From Candidatus Uhrbacteria bacterium RIFOXYB12_FULL_58_10 (GTDB lineage Bacteria > Patescibacteriota > Patescibacteriia > UBA9934 > GWF2-40-263), in assembly GCA_943348955.1 (NCBI GenBank), contig CALQZE010000016.1, positions 1 through 7,000 of the forward strand: a stretch of 7,000 nt of DNA. The letters are read 5' to 3'. Of this stretch, positions 1 to 5,763 are shown piece by piece. Both the position numbers and the translations under genes were made by a program. Below the pieces are notes generated by a model that saw only the letters and a list, made by a program, of their open reading frames with translations, ran no database searches and was not told where the DNA came from. Positions within the stretch are counted from its first letter, which is position 1, and every line of letters begins with the position of its first letter.

Positions 1-562
1 CCACCATGCGCGCAGGAATATAATGTGCGTCCCGATAAGCAATGATTTCATCACGATCCATTTCTTTCATCGTCTTGTGAGTTCCCGCAATTTCCCATCC
101 GAGCGTATTGCCTTCAAACACAATTCCTTCGAGCAACTCCTCTACGTGACGCATCGGATTATCATTATACATGTTGATTTCCTCGATGATCACACCGCGT
201 TCGCGATCCAATTCTTTTTGATCGAAAACAGAATGAAACACCATGTCATGCAAAATATCGACCGCAAGATTTGTATGTTTTGCATCGATCTTAATGTAGT
301 AACCGGTCTCATGCTTGTTTGTATAGGCATTGAATTGTGCCCCAACAGAATCAAGTGCACGAGAAATATCAAGTGTCGTTGGACGACGTTTTGTTCCTTT
401 GAACATCAAGTGCTCGATGAAATGCGATGCACCATTCAGTGAAGGTGTTTCGTAACGTGACCCGACTTTTGCGAGAACAAGAACTGTCACCGCTTGCGTT
501 CCTGTGACAGGAACCAAATGAACGCGCATGCCGTTTTTGAGCGTGAAATGTGTGTTGGGCAT
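1..562 (-). CDS. M16 family zinc peptidase (insulinase/pitrilysin type), N-terminal 187 residues, cut by window edge
   Basis: I translated this by hand from an ATG at 562-560. An in-frame TAA lies 27 nt upstream, so the start is well bounded. The protein begins MPNTHFTLKNGMRVHLVPV, the usual first strand of M16 domains. The inverted zinc motif HFIEH is at residues 47-51. ERGVIIEEINM (121-131) supplies the third zinc ligand, Glu128, at the family's usual spacing of 76 residues after the motif. The conserved stretch GAQFNAYTNKHETGYY is at about 74-89. M16 peptidases are metal-dependent endopeptidases that degrade peptides or process secreted and membrane-associated proteins. No signal peptide is visible in this part. 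No Shine-Dalgarno site precedes the start. The gene lies 103 nt downstream of glyS, with a large perfect palindrome in between. The C-terminal half lies outside the window, so one-domain and two-domain subfamilies cannot be told apart. Confidence 0.93.
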   Translation of the reverse strand, partial: MPNTHFTLKNGMRVHLVPVTGTQAVTVLVLAKVGSRYETPSLNGASHFIEHLMFKGTKRRPTTLDISRALDSVGAQFNAYTNKHETGYYIKIDAKHTNLAVDILHDMVFHSVFDQKELDRERGVIIEEINMYNDNPMRHVEELLEGIVFEGNTLGWEIAGTHKTMKEMDRDEIIAYRDAHYIPARMV

Positions 563-617
563 AGGAAAGAACCGCAAGTGAGAAAGTTAAAAAGAAAATC
601 CGACAGCTGTGCGAACT

Positions 618-659
618 GTACTCGTGTACTAGTACAATGTTGTACTAGTACACGAGTAC
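618..659. repeat. Perfect 20-bp inverted repeat with nested palindromes between glyS and the M16 gene
   Basis: The left arm 618-637 and right arm 640-659 are exact reverse complements, separated only by TG. Each arm also contains the 10-bp self-palindrome GTACTAGTAC (626-635 and 642-651). Read on the plus strand, the stem is followed one base later by seven T (661-667), which would make an intrinsic terminator against antisense transcription. Read on the minus strand, the direction of the flanking genes, no T-run follows the stem. It is therefore not a standard terminator for glyS. It could be an mRNA stabiliser or processing hairpin, an attenuator before the M16 gene, or a protein-binding site. 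Confidence 0.9.
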
Positions 660-665
660 GTTTTT

Positions 666-1994
666 TTATTCGAAGTTTTTCGCGAACCATTTCTGCAAAT
701 CAACAATTGGCACACGTTCTTGTTTCATTGTATCGCGATCACGGATTGTGACAGCCTTATCTTCAATCGATTCAAAATCAACCGTGACACAATAAGGCGT
801 TCCGATTTCATCCTGACGACGATAACGCTTACCGATCGATTGTGTTTCATCGTAATCAACACGCCAATATTTTGCGAGCTGTTCTGCGATTGGTCGAGCA
901 ACGTTGGATAGTTCTTCTTTTTTCGATAATGGCAAAATCGCAATCTTGATTGGAGCGACTTCTTTTTTAAATCGAAGAACAACACGTGTATCCCCTTCTC
1001 CATCCGCAGAAGCAACTGATTCTTCACTATATGCGGACAAAAGAACCGCAAGCACTGTTCGATCGACACCAAACGATGGCTCGATGACATGCGGAACGTA
1101 CTTCTCGTTCGTAATCGGATCAAGATAGTTCATGTTTGCTCCGGAATGTTTTGCGTGCGTTCCCAAATCGAAATCTGTGCGATACGCAAGTCCGTATAAT
1201 TCTTTTCGACCAAATGGATAATCGAACTCGATATCCACCGTGCGTTTGCTGTAATGTGCCAATTCATCTTTCTCAATTTCAAGATCATGTGAACGCGATG
1301 CATCGATTCCAACGCGATCCATAAATGCATGCATGTTCAAAAGCCAAGCCTCAAATGTTTTTTCCCAATCGTTTGGATGAACAAAGTATTCAATTTCCAT
1401 TTGTTCAAACTCACGTGTGCGGAAAATAAAATTTCCTGGAGTAATTTCATTTCTAAAAGCTTTTCCGATTTGTGCCATTCCAAACGGAATACGTTTGCGA
1501 CTAGAAGTCATCACAAGAGGAAAATCCACAAACATCGCTTGCGCTGTCTCTGGACGGAAATACGCAACAGCTGTTGCATCTTCTTTTGGTCCAAGCCACG
1601 TCTTCATCATCAAATTAAAAGAAGCGGGTTCTGTAAACGTCCCTTTGTTTCCACATTTCTGACAAGAAGCGGCGAGATCGATTTGATCCGCACGATAACG
1701 CTCATGACATTGTTTACATTCGACAAGCGGATCTGTAAATGTAGCAATATGCCCTGACGCTTCCCACACCTTTGGATTCATGATGAGTGCTGCATCAATC
1801 CCGACCATATCGAGACGTTCTTGCACAAACATCTTCCACCAAAGTTGTTTAATATTATTTTTCAATTCAACTCCAAGAGGACCGTAGTCCCAAGAGTTTG
1901 CAAGTCCGCCGTAAATATCCGAACCCGGAAAAACAAATCCGCGCTGCTTTGCAAGCGCTGTGATTTTTTCCATCGTCACCTTTTGTTCATCCAT
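666..1994 (-). CDS. glyS: Glycine--tRNA ligase, single-chain (alpha2) class II type
   Basis: Charges tRNA-Gly with glycine using ATP, in the cytoplasm. The 442-residue protein has the alpha2 GlyRS layout. The N-terminal signature GFVFPGSDIYGGLANSWDYG is at about 19-38. Cys93, Cys96, Cys111 and Cys114 form a four-cysteine zinc site. YFRPETAQAMFVDF is at 145-158, class II motif 2 with FRNE at 180-183, and motif 3 FGVDRTVLAVL at 308-318. A C-terminal anticodon-binding domain spans about 345-442. The annotated ATG lies 3 nt after the frr stop and has no ribosome site. An internal ATG at 1973-1971 is preceded by AAGGTGA at good spacing and would remove only seven poorly conserved residues, so it may be the true start. 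The stop codon touches the A/T-run beside the 618-659 palindrome. The unrelated two-subunit (alpha2beta2) GlyRS is excluded by the motifs. Confidence 0.97.
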   Translation of the reverse strand: MDEQKVTMEKITALAKQRGFVFPGSDIYGGLANSWDYGPLGVELKNNIKQLWWKMFVQERLDMVGIDAALIMNPKVWEASGHIATFTDPLVECKQCHERYRADQIDLAASCQKCGNKGTFTEPASFNLMMKTWLGPKEDATAVAYFRPETAQAMFVDFPLVMTSSRKRIPFGMAQIGKAFRNEITPGNFIFRTREFEQMEIEYFVHPNDWEKTFEAWLLNMHAFMDRVGIDASRSHDLEIEKDELAHYSKRTVDIEFDYPFGRKELYGLAYRTDFDLGTHAKHSGANMNYLDPITNEKYVPHVIEPSFGVDRTVLAVLLSAYSEESVASADGEGDTRVVLRFKKEVAPIKIAILPLSKKEELSNVARPIAEQLAKYWRVDYDETQSIGKRYRRQDEIGTPYCVTVDFESIEDKAVTIRDRDTMKQERVPIVDLQKWFAKNFE

Positions 1995-1997
1995 ACA

Positions 1998-2552
1998 TTA
2001 CACAGTCATGATTTCATCTTCCTTCTTTTCTCCGATCACGCTAATCTCCTCATTATATTCTTTTGTGAGTTTATCGAGCTCATCCAGTAATTTGAATTTT
2101 TCGTCTTCACTCATCTCTTTGTTTTTTTCGCGCTCCAAAATAGCCTCACGCAGATTTTCACGAACTCCGCGAATAGAAATGCGAGCATCTTCCAATTTTT
2201 CTTTCATGAGTTTCACGAGAGATTTGCGATTATCTTCTGTCATCGATGGCAAGACAATGCGAATTTTACCTCCATCTGTTGCGGGAGATAATCCTGTCCC
2301 GGAATCACGAATCGCTTTTTCGATTGCGGGAATCAACGCTTTATCCCAAGGATCAATCGTCAATGTTTTTGAGTCAGATACGCCGATAGACGCAAGACCT
2401 TTTAATTCCATCATGCCATCATAAGCATGTACACGAACATCTTCAACCAAAGCAGGCGTTGCGCGTCCTGTGCGCAAACCGCCAAGTTCTTTTTGTAAAT
2501 GTTCCATGACCGCTTCGTACAGTGGTTTGTTTTCAATCAGATGAGCATGCAT
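1998..2552 (-). CDS. frr: Ribosome recycling factor
   Basis: RRF splits the post-termination ribosome together with EF-G, freeing the mRNA and subunits. The product is 184 residues, the usual size for the family (about 185). The hallmark LRTGRATPALV lies at residues 26-36, followed by the domain II beta segment with LTIDPWDKALIPAIEKAIRDSG. The conserved RIVLPSMTEDNRKSLVK opens the long C-terminal helix pair of domain I, which is rich in Lys and Glu. The gene starts 8 nt after the lipoprotein stop and ends 3 nt before the annotated glyS start, which indicates a shared transcript. No Shine-Dalgarno site precedes the ATG; the region before it is A/T-rich. Nothing is missing from the domain plan. 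Confidence 0.97.
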   Translation of the reverse strand: MHAHLIENKPLYEAVMEHLQKELGGLRTGRATPALVEDVRVHAYDGMMELKGLASIGVSDSKTLTIDPWDKALIPAIEKAIRDSGTGLSPATDGGKIRIVLPSMTEDNRKSLVKLMKEKLEDARISIRGVRENLREAILEREKNKEMSEDEKFKLLDELDKLTKEYNEEISVIGEKKEDEIMTV

Positions 2553-2560
2553 AAAGAAAT

Positions 2561-3610
2561 TTATTTTTTTACTTCACTCGCTTCGCCAATGTATATCACT
2601 GAACTCTGCTTTGGGTCAACGATCATTGCACGCGGAACACGTGTGGACGGAAGTTTGCCGGTTTTCCATGTTGCCCCACTGTCAGAGGATTGATAGAACG
2701 TTGATGTTGTTGCGTAATAAATTTGTGCGGGATTATATTGATCCATTCCAACCGTTCGAATCACCACTTGACCGGGTTGTGTCACAAGTTTGATTGGATC
2801 CCATGTTGATCCGAAATCTGTAGAGCGGAGTAATCCGTAATGTGTTGCGGCAATAACAACGTCTCCGGATTTTGATTGAACTAAATCATAAACGTTTGAA
2901 AGTCCGCTAGGACGCAATTTGTCGGGAACTTTTGTCCAAGTCGCACCACTGTCTGTCGATTTCTGCATGCCAGATTTTTCTGTTCCGATTAACATGACGC
3001 GACTATCCGCATTACTGATAATCAAATCCGTCACAACATCTTTCAAATTCAAAGATGTGATCCAATGACTTCCACCATCCGGGCTTTTTTGAACATCTCC
3101 GTTTGAAAGAGCGACCCAAACCGTTTCCGGATTAAACCAATCTAATGCAACGAGAGAAATTCCAACGGTCGCACGACTTTCAACGTACGTGTCACTGCTG
3201 AACGTGCGCATACAATCCTTTGTCTTATATAATCGCTGACCTTTTGCAATGTATATCGTACAGACGTCTTTTGAACTCACTTTAATTGAGTTGATCAAGC
3301 CTGTTGATAAATCCTTGTTACGTGGTTGATGCCAAGAAGCACCTGCGTCATCAGAATAAAGAAATCCATCCTCACGTGTACCGACATACAACACGTTATT
3401 ATCTTGTGGATCCATTTCCATGTTAATAATATTTGCGGTCGTCAATGTTCCAATTCCTTTTGCAGTTGGTACAACCGATGCAGAAGTCCAAACTTTTCCT
3501 GCGTCTGCTGTTTTCAAAATACCACCATCCGCTTTTTTCGATATCGATGCTCCGGAACAACCGGCACCAGTAAGGACGAGAATAAAAAGGATCGGCAAAA
3601 ATTTCTTCAT
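2561..3610 (-). CDS. Lipoprotein with seven Asp-box (BNR-like) repeats, predicted beta-propeller
   Basis: The 349-residue protein begins with a lysine pair, a hydrophobic core and VLTGAGC. This is a lipoprotein-type signal with the likely lipidated Cys at residue 18, although Gly instead of Leu at -3 makes the lipobox loose. The mature part carries seven Asp-box motifs (S/T-x-D-x-G-x-x-W or variants) starting near residues 34, 86, 130, 176, 218, 263 and 308. The one at 130 is degenerate (TKDCMRTF). Such repeats occur in sialidase, sortilin/VPS10 and Ycf48-like propellers, where they are structural and not catalytic. No sialidase active-site set (Arg triad with FRIP motif) is visible, so an enzyme call is not justified. 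It is probably an exported, membrane-anchored propeller that binds proteins or surface polymer. It lies about 41 nt after holB and 8 nt before frr, so it is probably co-transcribed with core genes. Confidence 0.85.
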   Translation of the reverse strand: MKKFLPILFILVLTGAGCSGASISKKADGGILKTADAGKVWTSASVVPTAKGIGTLTTANIINMEMDPQDNNVLYVGTREDGFLYSDDAGASWHQPRNKDLSTGLINSIKVSSKDVCTIYIAKGQRLYKTKDCMRTFSSDTYVESRATVGISLVALDWFNPETVWVALSNGDVQKSPDGGSHWITSLNLKDVVTDLIISNADSRVMLIGTEKSGMQKSTDSGATWTKVPDKLRPSGLSNVYDLVQSKSGDVVIAATHYGLLRSTDFGSTWDPIKLVTQPGQVVIRTVGMDQYNPAQIYYATTSTFYQSSDSGATWKTGKLPSTRVPRAMIVDPKQSSVIYIGEASEVKK

Positions 3611-3651
3611 AAAATGTGCGTGTAAGGGGATCCTTTATGGATACCCGTTTG

Positions 3652-4629
3652 TTATGTATGAATGGTGAAAAGAATATGTTCAAGAACTAACAGTGGATTG
3701 GTGTTGTGATGCAGTGCCGTTCGACCTTCCGAAGCTCGATGCAGTAATGTTGCGAGATGATCCCGACTCAGTTGTTTCGACATTGCCTGAATTTTTGTTT
3801 GCTGATCCGAATGCGTCATCAATTCAGAACACCCAATCGAATCCAGAAGGACATCGCGTAACACTCCTTGCCACGTCTTCAGTGTCTGATCCGCAACAAG
3901 ACGTTTGTTCACATCTTCCTTTGGCAATAGTTCCGCCGCGATGCGAATTTGTTTTGGAAGCGGTGCGGAAAATAAATCGAGTGCTTGCGTGATCCCGATA
4001 TCCACTTGCGCTTGCTCTTCACTTTTTGTGAGATATCGAAGGGCGCGACCGGGACGACCAAGAGAAAACGCTGCGGCTGCGAGCGCATCCGGACGAGCAA
4101 AACCTTTTTTCACAAGTGCGTCTGTTAACGTATCACGAGGGACGGCATGAAAACGGAGAATCTGACAACGTGATGCGATGGTTGCGGGAACAGACTCAAG
4201 TGACGGAGCGCGTAAAATAAAAAGTGTTTTTCCTTTTGGTTCTTCCAGAGTTTTTAAAAAAGCATTTGCTGCTCCGGTTGAAAGAGCATTTGCATCACGA
4301 ATGAAAACGACTTTCCATCCACCGTTCATCGAACTCATGCTCATGCGCTCACACATTTCTCGAACCTGTTCGACAGAAATGTTCGTTTTCTTTTTTCCGG
4401 TTTTTTCATCTTCAAGACAACTCAGTTCCATGAAATCCGGATTCGCCTCAAGCGACGGAACATTTGGAAAGAGATATTTGATGAGCTGAGTCGCCATCAA
4501 TGTTTTTCCGATGTGATGTGCCCCGATAAACAAAAACGCATGCGGAAGCTGATCTGTCTCAGCCATCCGACATAAAACCTGTTGAGCCTTTGTGTGCCCA
4601 ATAATGGCATGGAAAACCTTAGATGGCAT
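3652..4629 (-). CDS. holB: DNA polymerase III, delta-prime subunit (clamp-loader AAA+ ATPase-like)
   Basis: Delta-prime is the stator of the clamp loader that puts the sliding clamp on primed DNA. The 325-residue protein starts with the family-typical FHAIIGHTKAQQVL. It has a Walker A GAHHIGKT at 36-43, a Walker-B-like VVFIRDAN near 107-114, and NAFLKTLEEPKGKTLFIL at about 122-139. The SRC motif at 153-155 supplies the trans arginine finger. The C-terminal third is the helical collar region and is poorly conserved. It lacks the four-cysteine zinc module and length expected of DnaX (tau/gamma), which favours delta-prime. The Walker A site is intact, unlike in some delta-prime proteins, so ATP binding is possible. 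It is the first gene of the minus-strand run. A TATAAT box lies 10 nt before its ATG, implying a near-leaderless mRNA. Confidence 0.9.
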   Translation of the reverse strand: MPSKVFHAIIGHTKAQQVLCRMAETDQLPHAFLFIGAHHIGKTLMATQLIKYLFPNVPSLEANPDFMELSCLEDEKTGKKKTNISVEQVREMCERMSMSSMNGGWKVVFIRDANALSTGAANAFLKTLEEPKGKTLFILRAPSLESVPATIASRCQILRFHAVPRDTLTDALVKKGFARPDALAAAAFSLGRPGRALRYLTKSEEQAQVDIGITQALDLFSAPLPKQIRIAAELLPKEDVNKRLVADQTLKTWQGVLRDVLLDSIGCSELMTHSDQQTKIQAMSKQLSRDHLATLLHRASEGRTALHHNTNPLLVLEHILFTIHT

Positions 4630-4639
4630 AAGTGAATCA

Positions 4640-4668
4640 ATTATAGCATGGAAAAGAGCGCCTTGAAA
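4640..4668 (-). promoter_or_regulatory. Promoter of the holB-led gene run
   Basis: On the minus strand a perfect -10 TATAAT (4645-4640) lies 17 nt from a weak -35 TTTCAA (4668-4663). The usual start point, about 7 nt after the -10, would fall about 4 nt before the holB ATG, so the mRNA would be almost leaderless. This agrees with the lack of a ribosome binding site there. The weak -35 is the main doubt. Confidence 0.5.
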
Positions 4669-4687
4669 CGGGCCGAACGCTCATATT

Positions 4688-4740
4688 CCCTGAGCTTATC
4701 GAAGGGGTGAATCGCAATATCCAGCCTTCGAAAGCTCAGG
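4688..4740. repeat. REP-like inverted repeat pair
   Basis: CCTGAGCTTATCGAAGG (4689-4705) and CCTTCGAAAGCTCAGG (4725-4740) are reverse complements apart from one extra base. They flank a 19-nt spacer and can fold as one long hairpin. From memory, the core resembles the CCCTGAGCTTGTCGAAGGG type of repeat scattered between genes in many bacterial genomes; I could not check this. It sits between the two divergent promoters, upstream of both transcripts. Confidence 0.7.
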
Positions 4741-4865
4741 CAGTAAAGGGTAAACACGAGCAGATCCAGTCTTTTCATAAAATCTTTCCGAAGTTTGCTG
4801 ACAAATTCAAACACTCTTTTTTATCTAATTTAAGCCAAATCAATTTAAATACTGACCATGAAGTC

Positions 4866-4894
4866 TTGACAAGAATGACAAAAAGTGATATAGT
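4866..4894 (+). promoter_or_regulatory. Strong sigma70-type promoter driving the structured RNA region
   Basis: TTGACA (4866-4871) and TATAGT (4889-4894) are separated by exactly 17 nt. This is a perfect -35 and a 5-of-6 -10. An A/T-rich stretch lies upstream (about 4808-4850) and could act as an UP element. Transcription would start near 4901. No start codon with a ribosome site follows closely; the first well-marked start is the TTG at 5371, so the product begins with about 470 untranslated nt. Confidence 0.8.
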
Positions 4895-5026
4895 ATGACC
4901 ATCAAGATGATTCACCCACTGAGGATGACATCGAACACTACAACTTAATTGGGGAGAGACCATTGCTATCATGGCCCATACGGGATAGCCGACAAGATAC
5001 ACACTGTAAGAAACAGTGCGTATTTT

Positions 5027-5082
5027 AAAAGTCGATTGTTTACCATATCTCTACGCTTGATATGTTCAGCAATCGGCTTTTT
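5027..5082 (+). terminator. Terminator-like hairpin inside the structured RNA
   Basis: The outer stem pairs 5027-5038 with 5070-5081 (AAAAGTCGATTG against CAATCGGCTTTT, with one G-U pair). The inner stem is CATATC/GATATG (5044-5049 with 5059-5064) with a 9-nt loop. The 3' side runs into TTTTT (5078-5082). The reverse strand also shows a T-run after the stem, so it could act in both directions. The unpaired interior segments weaken it as a terminator. Confidence 0.5.
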
Positions 5083-5083
5083 G

Positions 5084-5271
5084 TTTCGACTGACAAACCT
5101 GGAGGAGAGAGATAAACCGTCACCCGAAGCTCTTTTGAGCGACGGCTGCGGCGGACATCAAATGGAATGCCCGAGCGAAAGCTTGCTCATCCCATATGCC
5201 TGATGTCCATGACTCACACCAGCCGCAAGGCAGGTCACTGAGTTGCCTACCTCCGGATTTGTCAGTCGAAA
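5084..5271 (+). ncRNA. Multibranch RNA domain closed by a 22-position stem, with three arms
   Basis: The closing stem pairs TTTCGACTGACAAA (5084-5097) with TTTGTCAGTCGAAA (5258-5271) perfectly. After one C/A mismatch it continues as CTGGAGG (5099-5105) with CCTCCGG (5250-5256), including one U-G pair. Three arms sit inside. Arm A has CCGTC/GACGG (5117-5121 with 5141-5145) capped by GCTC-TTTT-GAGC. Arm B has TGCGGC (5147-5152) with GCCGCA (5222-5227), and GGACATCA (5153-5160) with TGATGTCC (5201-5208). Its tip has ATGGAATG/CATCCCAT with one mismatch and a GAAA tetraloop at 5177-5180. Arm C has AGGCA/TGCCT (5228-5232 with 5244-5248). The ends could also be read as terminal inverted repeats of a small mobile element, but I see no flanking target duplication. 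Confidence 0.65.
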
Positions 5272-5272
5272 G

Positions 5273-5323
5273 TGGGGTTAGCGATTATATGATGCGTCGT
5301 TATCTCGACAAATCATCACCCCA
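5273..5323 (+). ncRNA. Three-tier hairpin immediately after the multibranch domain
   Basis: TGGGGT pairs with ACCCCA (5273-5278 with 5318-5323). ATGAT pairs with ATCAT (5289-5293 with 5312-5316), and GTCG with CGAC (5296-5299 with 5306-5309) around the loop TTATCT. All three helices are perfect, and the asymmetric bulge lies on the 5' side (5279-5288). It starts one base after the closing stem of the preceding domain, so the two could stack coaxially. Confidence 0.55.
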
Positions 5324-5359
5324 TCACGTCCAGAATCCAAGCCAACCAGAGCTTGGAAC

Positions 5360-5364
5360 AGGAG
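5360..5364 (+). promoter_or_regulatory. Ribosome binding site that fixes the TTG start of the small membrane peptide
   Basis: AGGAG lies six bases before a TTG codon at 5371. The upstream hairpin TCCAAGC/GCTTGGA (5336-5342 with 5351-5357) ends just before it and leaves it exposed. The same motif at similar spacing precedes the GTG at 5981, which supports both starts. Confidence 0.6.
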
Positions 5365-5370
5365 TTTCTC

Positions 5371-5499
5371 TTGAATAACATCCACGGACACTACGAGACC
5401 ATCACCGATCGCTTCATCAAGCTGTGCGATCGCATCCCGGCCTACATCCCGATCGGCGGCCTGGGCGCGTTCATCATCTTGGGAAGCATCTTCCACTAG
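5371..5499 (+). CDS. Small membrane peptide, 42 residues, TTG start
   Basis: Too short for routine calling, but supported by an AGGAG site six bases before the TTG and by GC-rich, C/G-ending codons matching the downstream 326-residue gene. The peptide has a polar N-terminal part (HGHYETITDRFIKLCDR, about 5-21). It then has one hydrophobic, glycine-containing segment (IPAYIPIGGLGAFIILGSIF, 22-41) that could span a membrane. It ends at TAG (5497-5499). Coding-like sequence continues in frame after the TAG up to a TGA at 5563, so the gene may be interrupted. I do not recognise the family. A small phage-type membrane protein or a type I toxin-like peptide are possibilities from size and topology only. 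Confidence 0.45.
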   Translation: MNNIHGHYETITDRFIKLCDRIPAYIPIGGLGAFIILGSIFH

Positions 5500-5695
5500 A
5501 TCAACAAGGAGAAGGACAGCGGCCTGAAAAAAATCTCAACGCAAGATGGAGGCACAAGACCATGAGATAGGCGTTAACAGCAGCGACAGAAAAAATGACC
5601 CCAAAAAGGAGGGCGAAGAAAGTATCCAGGGCATGCCGCTCAAGGGCAACACACTGGAGCCTCGAGGAAGCAGTCCTCATCGAACGCACTTTTGA
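5500..5695 (+). pseudogene. Coding-like continuation after the amber stop, with a frame change at an A-run
   Basis: Directly after the TAG, the same frame reads INKEKDSGLKKISTQDGGTRP and stops at 5563-5565. A run of seven A (5527-5533) lies in this stretch. Removing one A would move reading into the frame that contains an ATG at 5546 and runs to TGA at 5693-5695. That frame encodes a charged segment including KNDPKKEGEESIQGMPLK. This looks like the cytoplasmic tail of the 42-residue peptide broken by a nonsense and a frameshift change. A separate 49-residue gene from 5546 is possible but has no ribosome site. Sequencing error in the A-run would also explain it. Confidence 0.25.
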
Positions 5696-5700
5696 CAATT

Positions 5701-5763
5701 GTCCCGGAGGGATAGCGCAACCTCCGGGACGTCGAACGACCAACTTATTGATAGACCGGTCGT
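5701..5763 (+). ncRNA. Two adjacent perfect hairpins, first part of the second structured block
   Basis: GTCCCGGAGG (5701-5710) pairs perfectly with CCTCCGGGAC (5721-5730) around the 10-nt loop GATAGCGCAA. ACGACC (5736-5741) pairs with GGTCGT (5758-5763). A 10-bp palindrome, GACAATTGTC, lies just upstream (5694-5703) and overlaps the first arm. No T-run follows either stem, so these are not ordinary terminators. Confidence 0.55.

Larger units (their letters stand above)
4901..5357 (+). ncRNA. Long structured RNA (free ncRNA or leader) of unrecognised family
   Basis: This stretch follows the promoter at 4866-4894 and has no convincing reading frame, but it folds almost end to end. Helices seen directly are GCTATC/GATAGC (4965-4970 with 4984-4989) and CACTGT/ACAGTG with a 5-nt loop (5002-5007 with 5013-5018). 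A terminator-like hairpin (5027-5082), a multibranch domain (5084-5271), a three-tier hairpin (5273-5323) and a 7-bp hairpin (5336-5342 with 5351-5357) follow. The last ends three bases before the AGGAG site of the next gene. I found no tmRNA, SRP RNA, RNase P, 6S, cobalamin-riboswitch or tRNA signature. Two readings fit: a roughly 180-nt transcript ending at the hairpin near 5082 plus a second element, or one long leader controlling the small membrane peptide. The 3' limit is uncertain. Confidence 0.6.

Noticed and set aside
4707..4898. GTG-started 63-codon frame on the plus strand
   Set aside because: It covers the REP-like repeat and the -35/-10 promoter and has no ribosome site.
5101..5107. 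GGAGGAG as a ribosome binding site
   Set aside because: No usable start codon follows at proper spacing, and GGAGG is paired in the closing stem with 5250-5254.
4949..5203. 84-codon frame through the structured RNA
   Set aside because: It crosses the terminator-like stem and the multibranch helices and has no ribosome site; the base pairing explains the sequence better.
4901..5360. CRISPR array, tracrRNA or retron ncRNA
   Set aside because: No regularly spaced repeats, no cas gene and no reverse transcriptase are present in the window.
5711..5763. tRNA-like segment (TAGCGCAACCT resembles a D-arm)
   Set aside because: No anticodon arm, T-loop or acceptor stem can be formed around it.
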